Shown: positions 39,792-48,028 of the stretch, piece by piece
Position numbering within the stretch: position 1 is the first letter of the stretch
How the letters are laid out: every line of letters starts with the position of its first letter
Origin: Lujinxingia vulgaris
Lineage (GTDB): Bacteria; Myxococcota_A; Bradymonadia; Bradymonadales; Bradymonadaceae
Direction of reading: 5' to 3'
Assembly: GCF_007997005.1 (NCBI RefSeq)
Contig: NZ_VOSL01000043.1
Span: forward strand, 114,753-178,752
DNA: 64,000 nucleotides
Made by a program: the position numbers and the translations under genes
Notes under the pieces: model-generated
The model's input: only the letters and a program-made list of their open reading frames with translations
What the model was told of the DNA's origin: nothing
The model's database searches: none

Positions 39792-40955
39792 ATGGAACCG
39801 ATCACCTGGGCCATACTGACCACGCTGGTGCTGCTAGCCGGCGGCGGGGTCACCCAGGCCACCCGCCAGCGCCGCCGCGCCGTCGAGCGCGCCCAGCTGC
39901 GCCAGGCGCTGCGCGTCTCAAGGCCGGTGGGCAACACCCGGGTGTCGATCTTTGACGTGTACTGGGATCTGGGCGCGTCGAGCTGGGCGCTGGAGCTGAT
40001 GCACCACCACAACCTATTGCCCTCCACCGAAGACGCGATCTTCGGGGCGTGGTCGCGGCTGGAAGATCTGGTGGCTGGCCACGGCAGCTACGACGCGTTT
40101 TTGGAAGACAGCCTGGAGGCCATTGGCGAGTTCTTCTCGGAGCATCGTGAGGTGGGGAGCCGCCGCCAGCTTCCGGCGCTCAGCTATGAGGATCGCCGGC
40201 TGCTGGAGGTTGATCCGGGCGGCGCACAGCCGGTGGAGGCCGACGACGATAACCTCCCGGTGCTGCGCCGCGCCGGGAGCGGCGTGCCCACGCACCAGGA
40301 AGCGCGCCAGCGGCGCGCGCTGCGAGGGGACACCCGGAGCGGCGGCGATTGGGGTGCCTCGCTGGGTCTATCGGAGCGGGGCTCGGCGATCTTCGACGTC
40401 GACCGCATCGGCAACCTCGACGCGGCGGCCGTGCTCGGCGCCTTTGTCAGCGGCGACCTTGGCCGACGCCTGGAGCAGTGGTGGAAGATGCGCCGGGTGC
40501 GCCAGCTGCGCGATGCGCTCGATAAAGAGTTGAGCGACTTCTACACCTTCTACGCCGACATCGTGCATCGCACCCCCGACTTCTACTCGCCGCTCTACGA
40601 CGCCAGCCGCCGCTGGCGCGATGAGGCCACCCGCCAGCGTTTCGCTCGCAAGCACCGCGACCGGCGCGGAGAGCGCTGGGGCCAGGCCGCCGACCTCTTG
40701 AGTGAAGACGCCGTGGCCCTGGCCGAATCTCTGGCCGAGCGCGCCTTTAAGAACACCCACGACACCATTGAGACGCTGCACGCGCATGCGGCGCGCGGCA
40801 ACGTGGCGATGGCCGGCTACCTCGTCTACCTCAACGCCCACGCCTTCTTCGCCGGACGCCACCCCGAGTATGGCGAACGTATGCGTCGCGTGGACTTCGC
40901 CACCCACCGCCTTCAAGAAGAGTTGCGCAAGTTGCGCGATGAGGGCGTGCTCTGA
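39792..40955 (+). CDS. hypothetical membrane-anchored protein
   Basis: ATG 39792 follows AGGA at suitable spacing. The 387-residue protein begins with one hydrophobic helix (ITWAILTTLVLLAGGGVTQA) and a basic stop-transfer stretch (RQRRRAVERAQLRQ), so its large helical body should face the cytoplasm. The middle (residues 110-200) is acidic and Arg-rich linker sequence; the C-terminal half is strongly charged helix. I do not recognise a family. It is convergent with the LEA-like gene at 41004 and about 0.3 kb from the divergent M23 gene. Confidence 0.75.
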   Translation: MEPITWAILTTLVLLAGGGVTQATRQRRRAVERAQLRQALRVSRPVGNTRVSIFDVYWDLGASSWALELMHHHNLLPSTEDAIFGAWSRLEDLVAGHGSYDAFLEDSLEAIGEFFSEHREVGSRRQLPALSYEDRRLLEVDPGGAQPVEADDDNLPVLRRAGSGVPTHQEARQRRALRGDTRSGGDWGASLGLSERGSAIFDVDRIGNLDAAAVLGAFVSGDLGRRLEQWWKMRRVRQLRDALDKELSDFYTFYADIVHRTPDFYSPLYDASRRWRDEATRQRFARKHRDRRGERWGQAADLLSEDAVALAESLAERAFKNTHDTIETLHAHAARGNVAMAGYLVYLNAHAFFAGRHPEYGERMRRVDFATHRLQEELRKLRDEGVL

Positions 40956-41003
40956 AGAACGCCCCTTCTGGCTCCGCTCATGGCCCGACTCAAAACATCG
41001 GTC

Positions 41004-41474
41004 TCAACGTACCAGCGGGTTATCCCACTGCCCGGCGTCGTTGAAGCTCACCGGGATGGAGCCGATCGGCGTCTCAAAGTGGCAGGCCCCGGAGACCTGC
41101 CAGGGGATCACCGGCTCGCGAATGATGCGCGAGGCGCTCTGCTGCGCCTCGGCAAAACGCACCGACACCGGCACATCGACCCGCGCGCTGCCTTTGGCCG
41201 GGATGCGCTGGTCGGGGCGCGCGCTGCCGCTGGCCAGATACGCCGAGAAGAGGTCGACGCGCCAGTCCACCTCCCGCAGCGGCAACGCGTACTCATTGGG
41301 GTTGGCCAGATCGAAGATCAATCCGAAGTTAAGTCCGCTCAAATTCAGCGAGCGAAACTCCACATCCCGCACCGAGGCGCGCGGCGCGGCGCACCCCACG
41401 ACCAGCACCGCCGCACCAACAAGCATGAATAACAACCCGACGACGCGTCTTCTCGAAGTTGCGTTATCTGTCAT
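41004..41474 (-). CDS. LEA14/WHy-like lipoprotein
   Basis: ATG 41474 (MTDNATSRRRVVG) follows GGAGAGAG. The 156-residue product has a lipobox (LVVGC) and then a beta-sandwich of the LEA-2/WHy type: VEFRSLNLSGLNFGLIFDLA, NPNEYALPLREVDWRVDLF, GSARVDVPVSVRF. The NPNEY motif, with a strand on each side, is characteristic of the family. Water-stress or envelope stabilisation roles are known for relatives, but the function here is unknown. The frame extends 59 codons further upstream without a signal peptide, so the shorter start is preferred. Confidence 0.85.
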   Translation of the reverse strand: MTDNATSRRRVVGLLFMLVGAAVLVVGCAAPRASVRDVEFRSLNLSGLNFGLIFDLANPNEYALPLREVDWRVDLFSAYLASGSARPDQRIPAKGSARVDVPVSVRFAEAQQSASRIIREPVIPWQVSGACHFETPIGSIPVSFNDAGQWDNPLVR

Positions 41475-41663
41475 GGGCTCTCTCCTGAGCAGAGTGCATG
41501 GTGGGCCGCCAGCGGCCAGGTTGAGCGAAATGGTGCGCCAGTGTGACCGGTTAGAGCAAGCGCGTTGACGCCGGTGCACACCATCGGTACAAGGTCCGCC
41601 CTTCGCGCGGCGCCCGCGGGCAACGCGCGATCGATCATCACCTGAGACCATCCGAGGCCCCCG

Positions 41664-42251
41664 ATGAACAGCGCTAACTTTGAGCTCGATCTCCTGGATT
41701 TTCAGGGCGAGCCGATCGAGCTGAGTTTTGAAGCCCCGATTGAGGAGCTTGAGTGGCTTAAGAAAGGGCTGGAGTCCACCGGGTTTCGCCCCGCCGACGA
41801 CGTGCCCTTTAAGGTCGACTTAAGCGCCCAGCTCATCGAGACCACGGTGCGTCTTCATGGCGAGGTAGAGGGCGCGCTGAGCTACGAATGTGGCCGTTGC
41901 ATGCGGGAGCGGCGCTTCGAGCTTGACTCTTCGGTGGAGTTTGTGTTGATGTCTCGCGCTTCGTGGGAGGAGGCCTATGGCGATCGCGAAGAGATCGTGC
42001 TAAGTGCCGACGACCTCGACGTGAGCTTCTACGAGGGAGAGGTCATTGACCTCCGCCCGTTGATCGTCGAAGCCGTGGTTCTGGAGCTCCCCACCTTTGC
42101 GCGGTGCCCCGAGGAGGATAAAGCGTCGTGCGACGCGGCCTTCGAGGCGCACGTGGGAGAAGAGACGGTGGAGGCCAATGAGGCCAATTCCATCGATCTT
42201 CGCTGGTCGAAGTTGCGCGAGATCAAGCTCAAGAACGACGACAACGAATAA
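41664..42251 (+). CDS. yceD: YceD/DUF177 family protein
   Basis: The 195-residue protein has the DUF177 features: paired cysteines in SYECGRCMRERRF, the acidic segment DDLDVSFYEGEVIDLRPLIVE, and CPEEDKASC. Its position immediately upstream of rpmF is the standard arrangement for this family, which is linked to ribosomal RNA (23S) processing and L32. It is the first gene of a short unit running into rpmF 100 bp downstream. The C-terminal tail RWSKLREIKLKNDDNE is typical. Confidence 0.92.
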   Translation: MNSANFELDLLDFQGEPIELSFEAPIEELEWLKKGLESTGFRPADDVPFKVDLSAQLIETTVRLHGEVEGALSYECGRCMRERRFELDSSVEFVLMSRASWEEAYGDREEIVLSADDLDVSFYEGEVIDLRPLIVEAVVLELPTFARCPEEDKASCDAAFEAHVGEETVEANEANSIDLRWSKLREIKLKNDDNE

Positions 42252-42351
42252 GTGACCCCGGCCCCGACTGATGTTGGCGGCTTTAAGGCAATTTTGATGA
42301 AGGCAAGGGCTGGGAGCCTGCGCCAGACAAGAAGCATGAGAGGAGGCTACC

Positions 42352-42540
42352 ATGGCTGTGCCCAAGAAACGTAAGTCCCAGGCCAAGACGCGCTCGCGTC
42401 GCGCGAACCACGACAAGCTCACCGCCATCAAGCTGCAGCGCTGCCCGCAGTGCTACGCGCCCAAGCGCTCGCACCGCGCCTGCGCCGACTGCGGCTTCTA
42501 CGGCGAAGAGCAGGTTGTTGAGGTGTGGGAGCAGTACTGA
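42352..42540 (+). CDS. rpmF: 50S ribosomal protein L32
   Basis: The 62-residue protein begins with the usual MAVPKKRKSQAKTR and has the zinc-ribbon cysteines Cys31, Cys34, Cys44 and Cys47 (CPQC and CADC). It is a component of the large ribosomal subunit. GAGGAGG lies just upstream of the ATG. In many bacteria plsX and fab genes follow; here they do not. Confidence 0.98.
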   Translation: MAVPKKRKSQAKTRSRRANHDKLTAIKLQRCPQCYAPKRSHRACADCGFYGEEQVVEVWEQY

Positions 42541-42596
42541 TCCCGCACACCGACCTGGTCGGACCTGAAGATGATGAAGCAGCTGTCGCCGGTGAT

Positions 42597-42623
42597 CCCG
42601 CCCGAATGTTGATCGGGGGCGGG
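42597..42623 (+). terminator. weak terminator after rpmF
   Basis: CCCGCCC (42597-42603) pairs with GGGCGGG (42617-42623) and runs into TTT, 56 bp after the rpmF stop. The T-tract is short. Confidence 0.55.
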
Positions 42624-42644
42624 TTTACCGGCGCGCTGCGTTTA

Positions 42645-42802
42645 ACGCCATGAGGCAATGGTGACGCCTTTGAATGCGAGATTGAGAGTGACGTGAGCGA
42701 GGCGCAAAGCGCAGGCGATGCTTTAGCATGGTCGAGGATTTGCAACGCAGCTCAGGGTGCTCTCAATGCAGCAGACATGGCGTCAACGCTGGCTCATGAC
42801 GT
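42645..42802. repeat. 158-bp imperfect palindrome between rpmF and the ACP-RpiB gene
   Basis: The sequence 42645-42723 and the reverse complement of 42724-42802 align end to end with roughly 60-65% identity by hand, allowing two compensating one-base gaps. Anchors are ACG[CT]CATGAG, TGACGCC, ATTGAGAG, TGAGC, GCAAA and the perfect central ATGCTTTAGCAT (42718-42729), whose centre coincides with the centre of the whole element. It can form one long hairpin. It may be the relic of a small non-autonomous inverted-repeat element or a structured RNA. Confidence 0.65.
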
Positions 42803-42820
42803 CGTAACGCCCGGAAACTT

Positions 42821-43543
42821 ATGTCGACCTTAGCGCGTGTGATCGAGGTGATCTCGGAGGTCTTCGAGATCCCCGCAAAAGAGATTGGCCCCAACGACCG
42901 CTTCGCCGAAGATCTGGGCGTGACCAGCCTGGATGTGGTCAACCTGGTCTGGCGCGTTGAGGAGGTCTTCGGGCTGGGCGAGCTTCCCGAAGACGCGCTG
43001 GAGTCGGTAAGAACCGTCGGCGAGCTGGTGGCGCTGATCGAGCCGCTTCGCGGCGAGCCGAGTGAGGCGGTGGAGATCGACGACGTGGCGATCGCCGCCG
43101 ATCACGCCGGTGTCGACTTCAAAGCCGATCTCTGCGCCTGGCTGCACTCGCAGCAAAAGTCGGTGCGCGATTTAGGCCCCTCCGACAGCGCCTCGGTCGA
43201 CTATCCGGATTTTGCCGAGCGGGTCGGGCGCGTGGTCGCGCGCGGGGAGGCGAAGCTGGGGATCCTGATCTGTGGGTCGGGCGTGGGCATGTCCATCGCC
43301 GCCAACAAGATCGACGGCATCCGCGCCGTCCTGGTCACCAACCCGGTGCAGGCCGCCCTCTCCCGCCAGCATAATAACGCCAACGTGTTATGCCTGGGCG
43401 CCCGGCTCACAGGCCCCGATATGGCAAAGGCGTGCATCGAAGCCTTCTTGACCACGCCCTTTGATCCGGGCGATGACGGGCGCCACCGCCGCCGGGTCGC
43501 CCGCATCACCGAGCTCGAAGCTCGCGGCGACACCGACTCCTGA
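42821..43543 (+). CDS. acyl carrier protein fused to ribose-5-phosphate isomerase B
   Basis: The 240-residue protein has an N-terminal ACP domain (about 1-78). Ser36 in LGVTSLDVVNLVWRVEEVFG occupies the 4'-phosphopantetheine site (the usual Asp before Ser is Thr). The C-terminal RpiB domain (about 86-225) has Asp94-His95 (AADHAG), Cys151 in ILICGSGVGMSIAANK and His184 in SRQHNNANVLCLGA, all as in active RpiB. RpiB interconverts ribose- and ribulose-5-phosphate. The N-terminal extension is unusual for RpiB. The two parts are collinear in one frame with no stop, and the downstream nrdR gene starts 21 bp later. Confidence 0.88.
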   Translation: MSTLARVIEVISEVFEIPAKEIGPNDRFAEDLGVTSLDVVNLVWRVEEVFGLGELPEDALESVRTVGELVALIEPLRGEPSEAVEIDDVAIAADHAGVDFKADLCAWLHSQQKSVRDLGPSDSASVDYPDFAERVGRVVARGEAKLGILICGSGVGMSIAANKIDGIRAVLVTNPVQAALSRQHNNANVLCLGARLTGPDMAKACIEAFLTTPFDPGDDGRHRRRVARITELEARGDTDS

Positions 43544-43564
43544 TCCTCTTTTCGCAGACGTGTT

Positions 43565-44077
43565 ATGCGCTGTCCCTTCTGTGGCCACCTCGAAGATCGC
43601 GTCGTGGACTCCCGCCAGGCTCGCGGAGGCGCGGCGATCCGCCGTCGACGCGAATGCCTGCAGTGCGAGCGGCGCTACACCACCTACGAGCAGATCGAGG
43701 AGGCCTTCCCGCAGGTCGTCAAACGCGATGAGACCCGCGAGGAGTACGACCGTCAGAAGATCGAGCGCGGCCTTCGCCTGGCCTGCAGCAAACGCCCCAT
43801 CTCGGTGGCGCAGATCGAGGAGGTCGTCGACCGCTTCGAGGAGCGCATGCTGGAGCTGGGTGCGCGCGAGGTGACCAGCGACTGGATCGGCTCGACGATC
43901 ACCACCGAGCTGCGCGATCTGGACCCGGTGGCCTACATTCGATTCGCCAGCGTCTACCGCGCGTTTAATAACATCGACGAGTTTCTCGACGAGCTGCGAG
44001 AGCTCGACCGATTTGAACGCGACCGTCACCCCTCGCCACCCGATGGCGACACCGACGAGCCGGCGACGAAGGACTGA
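43565..44077 (+). CDS. nrdR: transcriptional repressor NrdR
   Basis: The 170-residue protein has the zinc ribbon Cys3, Cys6, Cys31 and Cys34 (MRCPFC ... CLQC), followed by an ATP-cone (FPQVVKRDETREEYDRQKIE ... ACSKRPISVAQIEEVV). NrdR binds nucleotide and represses ribonucleotide-reductase genes at NrdR boxes. It follows the rpiB domain gene by 21 bp and precedes ribD by 6 bp, so it is in the operon. The 20-residue tail is Asp/Pro-rich and extra. Confidence 0.97.
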   Translation: MRCPFCGHLEDRVVDSRQARGGAAIRRRRECLQCERRYTTYEQIEEAFPQVVKRDETREEYDRQKIERGLRLACSKRPISVAQIEEVVDRFEERMLELGAREVTSDWIGSTITTELRDLDPVAYIRFASVYRAFNNIDEFLDELRELDRFERDRHPSPPDGDTDEPATKD

Positions 44078-44083
44078 GATCCC

Positions 44084-45241
44084 ATGGCAGCGTCTTTGCA
44101 GAAGCCCACCGATGGCGAGTACATGGCCCAGGCCATTGAGCTCGCCCGACGTGCCGAAGGTCGCACCCGGCCCAACCCGATGGTCGGGTGTGTGATCGTA
44201 CGCGATGGCGAGGTGATCGGGCGTGGCTACCATGTGCGCGCCGGCGAAGATCACGCCGAGATCGCCGCCATCAAAGACGCCGGCGGCGACGTCGAAGGCG
44301 CCGAGCTCTTCGTCAACCTGGAGCCCTGCAGCCACTTCAACCGCACCCCGCCCTGCTCCGACGCCATCATCCGCCATAAGATCGCGCGGGTGGTCGTGGG
44401 CACCATCGATCCCAACCCGAAGGTCAGCGGGCGCGGTGTGCGCCGGCTGCGCGACGCGGGCATCGAGGTTGTGGAGGGCGTGCTCGACGCGGAGTCGCGC
44501 GCGCTCAACGCGCCCTTCTTCAAACACATCACCACGGGCATGCCCTGGACGGTGGCCAAGTGGGCGATGACCCTGGACGGGAAGATCGCGTCAAGCACCG
44601 GGGACTCCCGCTGGATCACCGACGAGCCGGCGCGGGAGCGGGTGCATCAGCTCCGCGACCGCCTCGACGCCATCCTCATCGGCTCCGGCACCCTGCTGGC
44701 CGACAACCCTCGCCTGACCTGCCGCATCGAGGGCGGTCGCGACCCGGTGCGTTTCGTGCTCGACACCTCGTTGCGCTCCACCCCGGACCTTGCGATCTAC
44801 AACCTCGACGACTCCGACGCGCCCACGATGGTGCTCTGCGCCGACGACGCCGACCCGACGCGCGCCGAAGCGCTGATGGCTCGTCCCAACGTGGAGGTGA
44901 TCCACGTGGCGCGCGATGCCTCGGGTGGGCTCGATCTCGAGCATGTGCTGCGCACCATCGCCTCCCGCGATCTGCTGAGCGTGCTGGTCGAGGGCGGCGC
45001 CACGCTTCACGGCGCGCTCTTTGACCGCGGGCTTGTCGACTATGCCTACGCCTTTGTGGCCCCGAAGGTCGTGGGCGGAGGCGGACCTTCGCCCCTTGGC
45101 GGCCGCGGCTTTGAGCTTATGAACGACGCCGTCACCCTGAGCGCCCCGGCACTCGAACGTCTGGGCGACGACCTGCTCCTTCATGGCGAAGTGCCGGCGG
45201 AGCGCCGCGCACAGCTCCCTTCGATCTTCGACGAGGCTTAA
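44084..45241 (+). CDS. ribD: bifunctional diaminohydroxyphosphoribosylaminopyrimidine deaminase / reductase
   Basis: The 385-residue protein has the zinc deaminase domain, HAE (57-59) with PC (81-82) and Cys91 in NLEPCSHFNRTPPCSDAI, and the reductase domain beginning near WTVAKWAMTLDGKIAS. Further reductase elements include AILIGSGTLLADNPRLTCR and LVEGGATLHGALFD. It carries out the second and third steps of the riboflavin pathway. Both domains look complete. Confidence 0.97.
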   Translation: MAASLQKPTDGEYMAQAIELARRAEGRTRPNPMVGCVIVRDGEVIGRGYHVRAGEDHAEIAAIKDAGGDVEGAELFVNLEPCSHFNRTPPCSDAIIRHKIARVVVGTIDPNPKVSGRGVRRLRDAGIEVVEGVLDAESRALNAPFFKHITTGMPWTVAKWAMTLDGKIASSTGDSRWITDEPARERVHQLRDRLDAILIGSGTLLADNPRLTCRIEGGRDPVRFVLDTSLRSTPDLAIYNLDDSDAPTMVLCADDADPTRAEALMARPNVEVIHVARDASGGLDLEHVLRTIASRDLLSVLVEGGATLHGALFDRGLVDYAYAFVAPKVVGGGGPSPLGGRGFELMNDAVTLSAPALERLGDDLLLHGEVPAERRAQLPSIFDEA

Positions 45242-45244
45242 ACG

Positions 45245-45883
45245 ATGTTTACCGGATTGGTCGCCGATCTCGGCGAAGTTCGCGCCAAACGCCAGGCTGG
45301 CGAGAACTGGGAGCTCACCCTCGCCACGACGTTTGACTTAAGCACCATCGAGCTGGGCGAATCCATCGCCGTCGACGGGGCGTGTCTGACCGTGACCCGG
45401 CTCACCAGCGATGGCTTCTGCGTCGACGCCAGCCCCGAGACGCTGCGCAAGACCACGCTGGGCGATCGCCGCATCGGCGACAGGGTACACCTGGAGCGCG
45501 CGCTGCGGGTTGGCGATCGCCTCGGCGGCCACCTGGTGCTCGGGCATGTCGATGGCGTGGGGGTCATTCGCAAGCGCAGCAAAGAGAAGAACGCCTGGCT
45601 CTTTGAGGTCGAAGCCCCCCCGGAGGTCGCGCCCTACCTCATCGACAAGGGCTCGGTCTGCGTCGACGGCGTCAGCCTGACGGTCAACTCCGTCGATGGT
45701 TCGCGCTTTGGCCTTGCGATCATCCCCTTTACATCCGACAAGACCAAGATCACCGACTACACCGTCGGTCAGCGGGTCAACCTGGAGGCCGACGTGCTGG
45801 GCAAATATGTCCGAAAGTTCGTCGAGCCCGACGCCACCGGCGGGTTGAACCTGGAGAAGCTCGCACGTTTCGGATTTCAATGA
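45245..45883 (+). CDS. ribE: riboflavin synthase, alpha chain
   Basis: The 212-residue protein consists of two lumazine-binding barrels, starting with MFTGLVADLGEV and with the repeated boundary DGACLTVTRL (first) and DGVSLTVNSV (second). It dismutates two 6,7-dimethyl-8-ribityllumazine molecules to riboflavin. It lies 3 bp after ribD, so the two genes are almost certainly cotranscribed. Confidence 0.96.
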   Translation: MFTGLVADLGEVRAKRQAGENWELTLATTFDLSTIELGESIAVDGACLTVTRLTSDGFCVDASPETLRKTTLGDRRIGDRVHLERALRVGDRLGGHLVLGHVDGVGVIRKRSKEKNAWLFEVEAPPEVAPYLIDKGSVCVDGVSLTVNSVDGSRFGLAIIPFTSDKTKITDYTVGQRVNLEADVLGKYVRKFVEPDATGGLNLEKLARFGFQ

Positions 45884-45904
45884 TCCTTTCTGGAGGTAGC
45901 GCCG

Positions 45905-47056
45905 ATGTCTGACGCCGCAATCGCTCGGGTAGAACGAGCACTCAAAGCCATCGCTAATGGTGAGATGGTGATCCTGCTCGACGCCGAAGAGCGCGAAAAT
46001 GAAGGGGATCTGGTCATGGCCGCCGACAAGGTCACCCCGGAGGCCATCAACTTTATGGCCACCTACGGCCGCGGGCTGATCTGTTTGACGCTGACCCCCG
46101 ACCAGATCGAGACGCTGGGCATCCCGATGATGGTCGACAGCAACACCAGCCCCTTTGGCACCGCCTTTACCGTCAGCATTGAGGCGGCCGAGGGTGTGAC
46201 CACCGGCATCTCGGCGGCCGACCGCGCCCGCACCATCGAGGCCGCTGTGGCAGACGGGGCAACCCGCCACGACATCGTGATGCCCGGGCATATCTTCCCG
46301 CTGCGCGCCCGCGACGGCGGCGTGCTTGTACGCACCGGCCAGACCGAGGGCAGCGTCGACCTGGCTCGCCTGGCCGGCAGCAAGCCCGCCGGCGTGATCT
46401 GCGAGATCATGAACCCCGACGGCACCATGGCGCGCTTAAGCGACCTGGAGCGCTTTGCCGAAGAGCACAACATGGTGCTCCTCTCGGTCAGCGACATCAT
46501 CACCTACCGGCTGCAGCGCGAGTCGCTGCTCGAAGTCGTCGAAGAGACCGAGCTCCCCACCGAGTTTCCCGGCGACTGGAAGGTGCGCGTCTACCGCAGC
46601 CGCGTCGATGACGCCGAACACCTCTGCTTTATCTGCGGCACCCCCGACGCCCAGACCCCCACCCCGGTGCGGGTGCAGCCCCGCGTCGACGGCTTCGACA
46701 TCTTTTTGAAAGACGAGAGCGAGAGCGCCTCCTTGCTCGGCGACTGCATGCAGGCCATCGGTGAAGCCGGCACCGGCGTGATTGTCTATCTGGACAAGCC
46801 CGCCACCCGCGCCTCCGATCTGGTGCGTCGCTACGTGCACAAAGCCACCGAAGAGCTCAGCGAAGCCGAGAAGGCCCGCCAGGTGAATCAGCCGCGCCAG
46901 ATCTTGCGCTCGCTGGGCATCGGCGCCCAGATCCTGCGCGACGCCGGTTGCGGCAAGGTCGAAGTGATGACCAACCGCCCCAAGACCATCGTCGGCTCCG
47001 ACGGCTTCGGCATCGAGATCGTCAACCAGATCCCCATCCCCGCCCGCTCCCGCTGA
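45905..47056 (+). CDS. ribBX: RibBX: DHBP synthase with degenerate RibA-like C-terminus
   Basis: The 383-residue protein has an N-terminal 3,4-dihydroxy-2-butanone-4-phosphate synthase domain (about 1-208) with DAEERENEGDLVMAADKV, TGISAADRARTI, GHIFPLRARDGGVL and GVICEIMNPDGTMAR. In the segment VRTGQTEGSVDL the usual GHTE is GQTE. The C-terminal domain aligns with GTP cyclohydrolase II, but the Cys-x-Cys-type zinc ligands and the RQEGRGIG loop are absent (VIVYLDKPATRASD). Proteins of this build have been described as RibBX, a RibB with an inactive RibA-like domain, common in Proteobacteria. A separate RibA is therefore expected elsewhere. GGAGG stands upstream of the start. Confidence 0.9.
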   Translation: MSDAAIARVERALKAIANGEMVILLDAEERENEGDLVMAADKVTPEAINFMATYGRGLICLTLTPDQIETLGIPMMVDSNTSPFGTAFTVSIEAAEGVTTGISAADRARTIEAAVADGATRHDIVMPGHIFPLRARDGGVLVRTGQTEGSVDLARLAGSKPAGVICEIMNPDGTMARLSDLERFAEEHNMVLLSVSDIITYRLQRESLLEVVEETELPTEFPGDWKVRVYRSRVDDAEHLCFICGTPDAQTPTPVRVQPRVDGFDIFLKDESESASLLGDCMQAIGEAGTGVIVYLDKPATRASDLVRRYVHKATEELSEAEKARQVNQPRQILRSLGIGAQILRDAGCGKVEVMTNRPKTIVGSDGFGIEIVNQIPIPARSR

Positions 47057-47094
47057 TCGCGGGCTAAGCGGTTGAATTTAAAAAGGATTATGTT

Positions 47095-47565
47095 ATGACC
47101 AACACCATCGAAGGTGGCTTTCACGGCCAGGGCAAGCGTTTTGCGATCGTCTCCTCGCGCTGGAACTCCTTCTTCTCGGAGCAACTTCTCAGCGGCGCGA
47201 TCGACACGCTTGTGCGCCACGGCGTCGACAAAGACGACATCACCGTGGTGCGCTGCCCGGGATGCTTTGAGCTGCCGATGACCGCCGCGCGCGTCAAACG
47301 CACGCTGAAGGTCGACGCGATCATCTGCTTAGGAGTGCTCATTCGCGGCTCTACACCGCACTTCGACTACATCGCTGCGGAAGCCACCAAGGGCATCGGA
47401 CAGCTGGCGATGGATGGCGAGGTGCCGCTGAGCTTCGGTGTGATCACCTGCGACTCGCTCGACCAGGCCGTGGAGCGCAGCGGCTCCAAAGTTGGTAACA
47501 AGGGTGTCGAGGCCGCTATGGCCGCCCTGGAGATGGTCAACCTCTACGACGCGCTCTCAGGCTAA
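47095..47565 (+). CDS. ribH: 6,7-dimethyl-8-ribityllumazine synthase
   Basis: The 156-residue protein shows the standard lumazine synthase pattern: WNSFFSEQLLSGAIDTL, VVRCPGCFELPMTA, and the catalytic His89 in IRGSTPHFDYIAAEATKG. It condenses the RibB product with the RibD-derived pyrimidine to lumazine, the substrate of RibE. AAGGA precedes the ATG. Confidence 0.97.
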   Translation: MTNTIEGGFHGQGKRFAIVSSRWNSFFSEQLLSGAIDTLVRHGVDKDDITVVRCPGCFELPMTAARVKRTLKVDAIICLGVLIRGSTPHFDYIAAEATKGIGQLAMDGEVPLSFGVITCDSLDQAVERSGSKVGNKGVEAAMAALEMVNLYDALSG

Positions 47566-47578
47566 ACGAGATTTTCCC

Positions 47579-48028
47579 ATGATCGACAAGCAACGACGCG
47601 CGCGCCGAGCGGCGCTGCGCACCCTCTACGCGATCGACGTCTCGGGCTACGAGGCCCGGCACGCGCTGGAGACCATTCGCGCCACCCTGGCCGAGCCCGA
47701 CGATCACCCGGCCCGTTACTGGGATCTGGTGGTCGCGCGGGTGCACGCGGTGATCGACAACCTGGCCGGCATCGATGAGGAGATTCGAATCCTCAGCCCG
47801 CGCTGGCGCATCGAACGCATGGCCGCGGTCGACCGCAACCTGCTTCGCCTGGGAGTCAGCGAGCTCCTGGAAGGAGAGACGGCGCCGCTGGTGGTGATCA
47901 ACGCCTGTGTGGAGCTCGCCAAAGAGTTTGGCGATAAGGGTACCCCGGGCTTCATCAACGGACTCCTCGACCAGCTATGTCAGAACCGAAACATCACCAT
48001 CGCCGCCCCCGACGAAGAAGAGGGCTGA
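47579..48028 (+). CDS. nusB: transcription antitermination factor NusB
   Basis: ATG 47579 (MIDKQRRARRAALRTLYAID) gives the normal NusB start, 13 bp after ribH; a longer in-frame start inside ribH is not supported. The 149-residue protein ends with NACVELAKEFGDKGTPGFIN, the conserved NusB C-terminal block. It binds boxA RNA with S10 in rRNA antitermination. The ribH-nusB pair is a common arrangement. Confidence 0.96.
   Translation: MIDKQRRARRAALRTLYAIDVSGYEARHALETIRATLAEPDDHPARYWDLVVARVHAVIDNLAGIDEEIRILSPRWRIERMAAVDRNLLRLGVSELLEGETAPLVVINACVELAKEFGDKGTPGFINGLLDQLCQNRNITIAAPDEEEG

Noticed and set aside
45905-47056. Bifunctional RibBA with active GTP cyclohydrolase II
   Set aside because: The zinc cysteines and the RQEGRG loop of the RibA domain are missing, so the RibBX description fits better.
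42541-48028. FMN riboswitch controlling the riboflavin genes
   Set aside because: The gaps between rpiB, nrdR and the rib genes are too short, and the 158-bp palindrome upstream lacks the conserved FMN-element core as far as I can read it.
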